From Bacteroidales bacterium UBA4284 (GTDB lineage Bacteria > Bacteroidota > Bacteroidia > Bacteroidales > UBA932), in assembly GCA_002395925.1 (NCBI GenBank), contig DGVM01000115.1, forward strand, positions 1-9,487: DNA of 9,487 nt. Direction: 5' to 3'. Both the position numbers and the translations under genes were made by a program. The stretch's first letter is position 1. Every line of letters begins with the position of its first letter. The notes under the pieces are model-generated. The model saw only the letters and a program-made list of their open reading frames with translations. It was not told the origin of the DNA and made no database searches. This document shows positions 5,450 through 9,487 of this stretch, piece by piece.

Positions 5450-6157
5450 ATGCAAGTGATATCGTTTTTTTCCGCCAAGGGCGGGACCGGCAAGACCACC
5501 TTCAACATGCTGCTTGCCTCGTACTTGAAATACGAACTGGGAAAGAGAGTTATGCTCATGGACTTCGACGGTCCGGAGTACAGTCTTTCATTCTGCCGCA
5601 GGCGCGAACTGGAGTATCTGAAGAGCCAGGGCACCGAAGTGGACGAACGCGCCTTCTATCCCATCGTCACCGTCCGGGACCATTCTCCGGAGAAGCTGGA
5701 CGCTCTGGCCCGGAAGATCCCCACGATGAGGGAAGCCTTTGACTACATCATTATGGACTTCAAAGGCTCGCTTAACAAAGCCGACCCCGTGAGCATAATG
5801 GCTACGGCCGGTGTACTGGATAAAGTGATTATCCCCGTGGAGTTAGACCCTATGATTATCGCTTCTATGAAGTCACTGGCGACGGTATTCAAGGCCAACG
5901 GGCAGGACGCCATCCTGTTCTTTAACAAGGTCCACGGCAAAGAGAAGCCTGAACAGTACGATGCCATTCGCCAGTGGTTTATCGAGAAAGGCTGCACCGT
6001 GGCCAAGAACCAGGTGCGAGTCACTATCGGAATGAAGCGGGAGCAGAACGGTTCGGAAAGCTTTCTGCGTTCCACCATCAGTTTCCAGGACAAGACCATC
6101 CGGAAGATGAATCCGGGCATCATAGGACTCTTTAACGAACTGATAGATTATGGCTAA
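5450..6157 (+). CDS. traA: ParA/MinD-family ATPase, conjugation protein TraA-like
   Basis: A 235-aa cytoplasmic P-loop ATPase of the ParA/MinD/Soj group, the protein that usually opens the tra operon of Bacteroides conjugative elements. The deviant Walker A KGGTGKT (residues 10-16, with signature Lys10) follows the first beta strand (MQVISFFSA). MLMDFDGP (35-42) carries the switch aspartates Asp38 and Asp40, and DYIIMDFKGS (98-107) is the Walker B strand with Asp103. Such proteins use ATP-dependent dimerisation to position DNA or complexes; the exact part played in transfer is not well known. The ATG at 5450 puts the P-loop strand right at the N-terminus, as normal in the family, and lies 15-20 nt after the predicted start of transcription. 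Its end overlaps the next gene by 8 nt. A DNA-partition ParA is an alternative, but no ParB follows. Confidence 0.88.
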   Translation: MQVISFFSAKGGTGKTTFNMLLASYLKYELGKRVMLMDFDGPEYSLSFCRRRELEYLKSQGTEVDERAFYPIVTVRDHSPEKLDALARKIPTMREAFDYIIMDFKGSLNKADPVSIMATAGVLDKVIIPVELDPMIIASMKSLATVFKANGQDAILFFNKVHGKEKPEQYDAIRQWFIEKGCTVAKNQVRVTIGMKREQNGSESFLRSTISFQDKTIRKMNPGIIGLFNELIDYG

Positions 6158-6380
6158 GGAGATTGATTTGTATGAAATCTTCCCCAAGGCGAAGGACATC
6201 CAGTTTCCCATGCGGATTCCCCGTAAGAAGAAACCCAAACCCAAGCCCCAGCCGAAGGTGGAAGATGCCGAGTCCCTGGTAGAGCGTTACGCGGTCGAGA
6301 GCGGCCGGACGTACGAGGACTTGGACGAAGTGAACAGTATCATCAATAAAAACGCATCAAGTGATGAAGAACAGAAGTAG
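6150..6380 (+). CDS. Unrecognised 76-aa Lys/Pro-rich protein in the tra operon
   Basis: I do not recognise this protein. The first 20 residues (MAKEIDLYEIFPKAKDIQFP) are mixed. Residues 22-36 are a basic, proline-alternating tract (RIPRKKKPKPKPQPK), probably disordered and able to bind nucleic acid or acidic partners. Residues 38-66 look like an amphipathic helix region (ESLVERYAVESG, then EDLDEVNSIIN), and the tail is acidic. There is no signal peptide or membrane segment, so it should be cytoplasmic. The ATG overlaps the traA stop by 8 nt and the gene's own end overlaps traE by 17 nt, so it is translated as part of the operon and is surely real. In related elements this slot between TraA and TraE holds TraB-like (DUF3408) or TraC-like proteins. 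It may be a short or divergent relative, or a partner of the ParA-like ATPase. Neither is shown here. Confidence 0.75.
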   Translation: MAKEIDLYEIFPKAKDIQFPMRIPRKKKPKPKPQPKVEDAESLVERYAVESGRTYEDLDEVNSIINKNASSDEEQK

Positions 6381-6672
6381 GAGATATGCGGTTTCTGGCG
6401 TCCTGACGCTTGCCGTTAATGTCTCGGCATTCGCTCAGGATGCCATTTCATTTTTGAATGAAGCCAATTCCCAGATCCGGGGAGCCGGGTCGGTAGTCTA
6501 TGACGTGGTGGTGGCCGTGATAGCCATCATCGCGATTATCTCTCTGGTCGTCGTGGGCGTCAAGATGTCCAGCGGCGACAACGAAGCCACCCAGAAGGCC
6601 ATCGGCTGGGCGGGCGGCATTGTGTTCTGCCTGATTGCCGCCGTAGTCATCAAAAACTATATGGGCCTATGA
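6364..6672 (+). CDS. traE: TraE-like (DUF4134) conjugal transfer membrane protein, VirB2-like
   Basis: A small secreted or membrane protein of the Bacteroidetes mating apparatus, thought to be the counterpart of the VirB2/TrbC pilin. The 102 residues start with a signal peptide (MKNRSRRYAV, then a hydrophobic stretch to ALA-type sequence SAFAQDA, with cleavage likely near residue 25). A short polar loop with NEANSQIRGAGS follows. Then come two membrane helices, 44-67 (VVYDVVVAVIAIIAIISLVV) and about 79-97 (AIGWAGGIVFCLIAAVVI), separated by KMSSGDNEATQK. This hydrophobic-loop-hydrophobic pattern after a signal peptide is that of DUF4134. I take the ATG at 6364; a GTG one codon earlier is possible. 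It overlaps the previous gene by 17 nt in another frame and the next by 4 nt (ATGA), implying coupled translation. Pilin function is from family knowledge, not sequence. Confidence 0.88.
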   Translation: MKNRSRRYAVSGVLTLAVNVSAFAQDAISFLNEANSQIRGAGSVVYDVVVAVIAIIAIISLVVVGVKMSSGDNEATQKAIGWAGGIVFCLIAAVVIKNYMGL

Positions 6673-6965
6673 GGTACAGGGTTTACAGGAATCTGGACCG
6701 GCCTTTCACCTTCTTTGGCGTACAGGGGCGCTACATTCCTGTGGCGCTGTGTGCCCTGGGAGCGGTCCTGGTCTTTTCCCTTATCCTTGGCAGTGCGCTG
6801 GGCTCGTTCGTGGGCTTCGCGACGGCTCTTCTGCTGGGCGCAGGGGCCTATCTGGGCCTTCTGGAAGTCCAGGGCCGATGGGGCGAAAAAGGCTTGTCTC
6901 GCTTCCTCTCCGGGCGGCGTCTGCCTAAGTTTATCTTAATCCGCAGCAAAGTATGGAAACGATAA
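6669..6965 (+). CDS. traF: TraF-like (DUF4133) conjugal transfer protein, VirB3-like
   Basis: A 98-aa inner-membrane protein of the transfer channel, in the position of VirB3, which in type IV secretion works with the VirB4 ATPase. The N-terminus RVYRNLDRPFTFFGVQGRYI fits the DUF4133 pattern (a short basic start, xxRPxxFxGLxGxY). Two membrane helices follow (about 23-41 and 46-66). The cytoplasmic tail WGEKGLSRFLSGRRLPKFI matches the family's YGExGLxxxxAxRxxPxxI type of ending. The start ATG lies in the ATGA that ends traE, and the gene overlaps traG by 13 nt. Immediate placement before the VirB4 gene is the standard order in VirB-like systems. Length is typical and no defect is seen. Confidence 0.88.
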   Translation: MRYRVYRNLDRPFTFFGVQGRYIPVALCALGAVLVFSLILGSALGSFVGFATALLLGAGAYLGLLEVQGRWGEKGLSRFLSGRRLPKFILIRSKVWKR

Positions 6966-9349
6966 ACATACGGGACTGCTTCCCGATACTGAGCGGCAGC
7001 GAGGGCGTGATTCTTTCCAAGCGCGGAGACATCTGCGTGGGCTGGGAAGTGACGCTCCCGCCGTCCTTCCGCTTAAATGAGGATAAGTACGATGCCGTTA
7101 TTGCATCGATGGCCGGCGCCATCGGCCTGCTCCCAGATTACACGGTGGTGCACAAGCAAGACATTTTCATGCGGAAAAAGTACACAGCCGAGAAGGCCAC
7201 CGGCTTTCTGGAGGAAGCCTATGAGCGACACTTCGACGGCCGGGAGTACCTGGACCACAAGTGCCTGCTGTGGCTCTGCTTTTCCAATAAGAAACACGTA
7301 CGTGGCGCGGGCTCCGGGCTGCTGGGGATATCTGCAGATATGCTGTCCACGAGCGCCGTGGGAGCTGCTCTTCAGGCGGCTGCTCAGTTTGAAGCGATGG
7401 CCGGTCTGGAGATGCGACACCTTACCGATGATGATATCTTCGGAGTGGAAGGACGTCCCGGCATTCTGCAGGATTACCTGAACTTTACGGACGAAGGCCC
7501 GGACCAGCTGGCTGATATCCAGGTGGAACCTGGAGCTATGGTGATGGGAGGAAAGCGGGTGGTATGCCACCTCCTTTCGGACCTGGACCAGTTGCCCGGT
7601 GAAGTGTCTTCCTGCAGGAGGGTTCCAGAGCTGAGTACTGAGCATTCTACCGTGGCGCTTTCCTATCTGCACGAGCTGGGAGACCGGCTTCAATGTGAGC
7701 ACGTGGTGAACTGGTTCTGCGTAAAAGAGCCTATGCAGGATCTGCACGGCAAGCTGGACAGTAAGCGTCGTCAGATGCAGAGTATGAGCCTCCGGAACGC
7801 CCAGAACCGCAAGTACGCCGAAGAGATTAACGAATACCTGGAGAAAGCCTCCGTGGAGCAGATGACAACTGTCCGCTGCCACCTGAACGTTTTCTCTACG
7901 GATGAGCACGCGACTACTTCGGCTATCTCCAGACTGGGCCTCGTGCCCGTGCGGGATATGTCCAACGCTCCGGCGCAGATGTGGGCCAGCATCCCCGGCA
8001 ACGAGAGCGGCCTGGCCTATACGGAATACATGACCCTGGAGTTGCGGCCGGCGCTGTGCCTGTGGATTTGCGATGGCTTTGAGCCGGGGATTCCTGGCGG
8101 GGTGCTCAAGATGAGCGACCGTATCCGGCTGATACCGCTGAGGTTTGACATACAAGAAATGGCCCTGGAGCAGGGCCTCATCGTGAACTACAACGTGTTC
8201 CTGCTGGGCCCTTCCGGCTCCGGCAAGTCCTTCTTCATGAACAAGTACCTGCGGGCCTGCTACATAGCCGGGCAGCACTGTTTCCTGATAGACGTGGGCG
8301 ATTCCTACAGGGCTCTTTGCCATATCATCCGCGAGGAGTCAGGCGGTAAGGACGGCAGCTACTACACCTTCGAGAAGGGCAAGCCGATATCCTTCAACCC
8401 GTTCCGCAGCGTATGGCGCTTCCAAGAGGATGCCCAGGCGCTGGACTTCCTGTACACGCTGATGTGCGTGCTCTGGCGCAACGGCGAGGCGGTCACCACC
8501 GCGGAGCTGAAGTTCATCAAGGGTAGCGTGGACGCGTTCCTGGGCCAGTGGGACCAGGACTCCGACCCGGTGTTCAACCATTACTTCGAGTTCGTGCGGG
8601 ATACCTATTCCGGGCAGCTGGCCCGGGATGGTGTGGAGAAGGAATACTTCGACCTGAAGAGCTACCTCCTTACACTGGAGCAGTTCTACCAGGGCGGCAG
8701 TTATGGCTATCTTCTGAATTCAGCCGAGAGCATCGACATCTTGAATGACCGTTTTGTGGTGTTCGAGATTGATGCCATCAAGGACGATAAGATAGTCTAT
8801 CCCATCACCACGCTGGTGATAATGGACGCTTTCAACGAGAAGATGCGCTCCAACTCCGACTTCAAGGTGATGTGTATCGAGGAAGCCTGGAAAGCCATTA
8901 TGGGCAGTCAGATGGCCACCTATATGTTGGAACTGTGGAAGACCGCCCGTAAGCACCGGACCGCCGCAATGGTGGTGACCCAGGAGCTGAATGATATCAC
9001 TTCTTCGCCCATCATCAAGGATACCATAGTGGAGAACTCTGGCGTAAAGATTCTGCTGGACCAGACCAAGTACGTGAACAAGTTCGACGAACTGGCCGGG
9101 GTTCTGGGACTGAGTGAGGACGATAAGGGAATGGTGCTGTCGATGAACAGGCTCCGTCTTCCCGGAGCGGCCGGAAGAGAGGTGTTCTTTAATCTGGGGA
9201 ACAAGAAGAGTTTCGTGATGCGGCTGGAGGTTTCCCGGGAGGAGCAGATTGCTTTTTCCTCCCAGAAGAGGGACAAAGAACGGCTTGCCACTGCTGTCGC
9301 CAAGAGCGGCGGCAGTTATATCAAAGCCATTAAAAAGTTGGTGAAATGA
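6953..9349 (+). CDS. traG: TraG, VirB4-like conjugation ATPase
   Basis: The 798-aa ATPase that powers assembly of, and transport through, the type IV mating channel; peripheral at the cytoplasmic face of the inner membrane. The N-terminal half (1-400) is the VirB4/CagE-type domain, beginning with ILSKRGDICVGWEVTLPP. The C-terminal half is the RecA/HerA-like motor: Walker A LLGPSGSGKS (417-426), and Walker B KVMCIEEAW (638-646) with paired glutamates 643-644. ARKHRT (665-670) and VVTQELNDI (674-682) follow, as usual in VirB4 proteins, with Gln677 as the likely sensor. The length is close to that of TraG proteins of Bacteroides conjugative transposons. The ATG at 6953 overlaps traF by 13 nt, and the stop shares ATGA with the next gene. 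All ATPase motifs are intact, so the transfer system looks functional here. This TraG is VirB4, not the coupling protein that plasmids call TraG. Confidence 0.96.
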   Translation: METINIRDCFPILSGSEGVILSKRGDICVGWEVTLPPSFRLNEDKYDAVIASMAGAIGLLPDYTVVHKQDIFMRKKYTAEKATGFLEEAYERHFDGREYLDHKCLLWLCFSNKKHVRGAGSGLLGISADMLSTSAVGAALQAAAQFEAMAGLEMRHLTDDDIFGVEGRPGILQDYLNFTDEGPDQLADIQVEPGAMVMGGKRVVCHLLSDLDQLPGEVSSCRRVPELSTEHSTVALSYLHELGDRLQCEHVVNWFCVKEPMQDLHGKLDSKRRQMQSMSLRNAQNRKYAEEINEYLEKASVEQMTTVRCHLNVFSTDEHATTSAISRLGLVPVRDMSNAPAQMWASIPGNESGLAYTEYMTLELRPALCLWICDGFEPGIPGGVLKMSDRIRLIPLRFDIQEMALEQGLIVNYNVFLLGPSGSGKSFFMNKYLRACYIAGQHCFLIDVGDSYRALCHIIREESGGKDGSYYTFEKGKPISFNPFRSVWRFQEDAQALDFLYTLMCVLWRNGEAVTTAELKFIKGSVDAFLGQWDQDSDPVFNHYFEFVRDTYSGQLARDGVEKEYFDLKSYLLTLEQFYQGGSYGYLLNSAESIDILNDRFVVFEIDAIKDDKIVYPITTLVIMDAFNEKMRSNSDFKVMCIEEAWKAIMGSQMATYMLELWKTARKHRTAAMVVTQELNDITSSPIIKDTIVENSGVKILLDQTKYVNKFDELAGVLGLSEDDKGMVLSMNRLRLPGAAGREVFFNLGNKKSFVMRLEVSREEQIAFSSQKRDKERLATAVAKSGGSYIKAIKKLVK

Positions 9350-9487
9350 AGCGATGGATTACAATGATGCTGTGCGCCATCGGGATGATGGCGGCAGCGC
9401 CCCGGGCATCGGCCCAGTGGGCCACTTTTGACGCCTCCAACCTTGCGCAGGCGGTGCTCTCCTTCCTGCAGGACGGGGACAATATGG
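9346..9487 (+). CDS. DUF4141-like conjugal transfer protein (TraI-like), N-terminus only
   Basis: Only 47 residues lie in the window. They show a clear signal peptide: MKRWITMMLCAIGMMAAAPR, then ASA followed by QW, with cleavage likely after Ala23. The mature start QWATFDASNLAQAVLSFLQD fits the QWxxxDPxNLAQ pattern that opens DUF4141 proteins and TrbJ/VirB5-like proteins. These are periplasmic or outer-membrane-associated components of the mating apparatus. The ATG sits in ATGA together with the stop of traG, so translation is coupled. Position right after traG agrees with TraI of Bacteroides conjugative transposons (there often with a small TraH nearby). The rest is outside the window. Confidence 0.75.
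   Translation, partial: MKRWITMMLCAIGMMAAAPRASAQWATFDASNLAQAVLSFLQDGDNM

Noticed and set aside
7073..8323. Long open frame (416 codons) on the minus strand opposite traG
   Set aside because: It is a shadow of the GC-rich traG gene: rich in His, Gln and Val without recognisable motifs, while traG on the plus strand has all VirB4 motifs.
1..9487. CRISPR array, tRNA or rRNA genes, IS element
   Set aside because: I saw no regularly spaced direct repeats, no RNA gene structure and no transposase-like ORF or terminal repeats; almost all sequence is covered by coherent genes.

Overview
The window looks like part of an integrative or conjugative element of a Bacteroidales bacterium. Three things point there: a conserved Bacteroidetes-type tra gene order (ParA-like TraA, then TraE/DUF4134, TraF/DUF4133, TraG/VirB4 and a DUF4141-like TraI); promoters matching the Bacteroides consensus (TTTG, about 20 bp, TAnnTTTG); and weak or absent Shine-Dalgarno sequences. 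The species cannot be read from the sequence.

Left part (1-4048, minus strand): a type I restriction-modification operon read right to left as hsdR, hsdM, hsdS. hsdS is cut by the left edge. The genes are 3 and 5 nt apart. HsdR (772 aa) is of the shorter, EcoAI/EcoEI-like kind. The operon has a good promoter just upstream of hsdR, with small palindromes on its -33 element.

Middle part (4049-5449): an AT-rich intergenic region holds the hsdR promoter and, facing the other way, a promoter with a 25-bp near-perfect inverted repeat directly in front of a 31-codon ORF for a basic and hydrophobic peptide. That ORF ends tail to tail with a gene for an HTH-WYL transcriptional regulator (minus strand), and one CTAG supplies both stop codons. 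Right of the WYL gene, a 197-bp region separates it from the divergent tra operon. It carries three GAAAAT/ATTTTC half-sites spaced exactly 10 bp, an interleaved pair of inverted repeats and an exact-match promoter for traA.

Right part (5450-9487, plus strand): a tightly packed conjugation operon in which every gene overlaps the next (8, 17, 4, 13 and 4 nt). It encodes a ParA-family ATPase, an unrecognised 76-aa Lys/Pro-rich protein, a VirB2-like small membrane protein, a VirB3-like membrane protein, the VirB4-like ATPase, and the N-terminus of a secreted DUF4141-like protein.

Putting it together (inference): the tra genes build the mating channel, the hsd genes are defence cargo, and the WYL protein sits where it could control tra, hsd or both. 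The least described part is the small regulated ORF and the set of palindromes between the WYL gene and hsdR.
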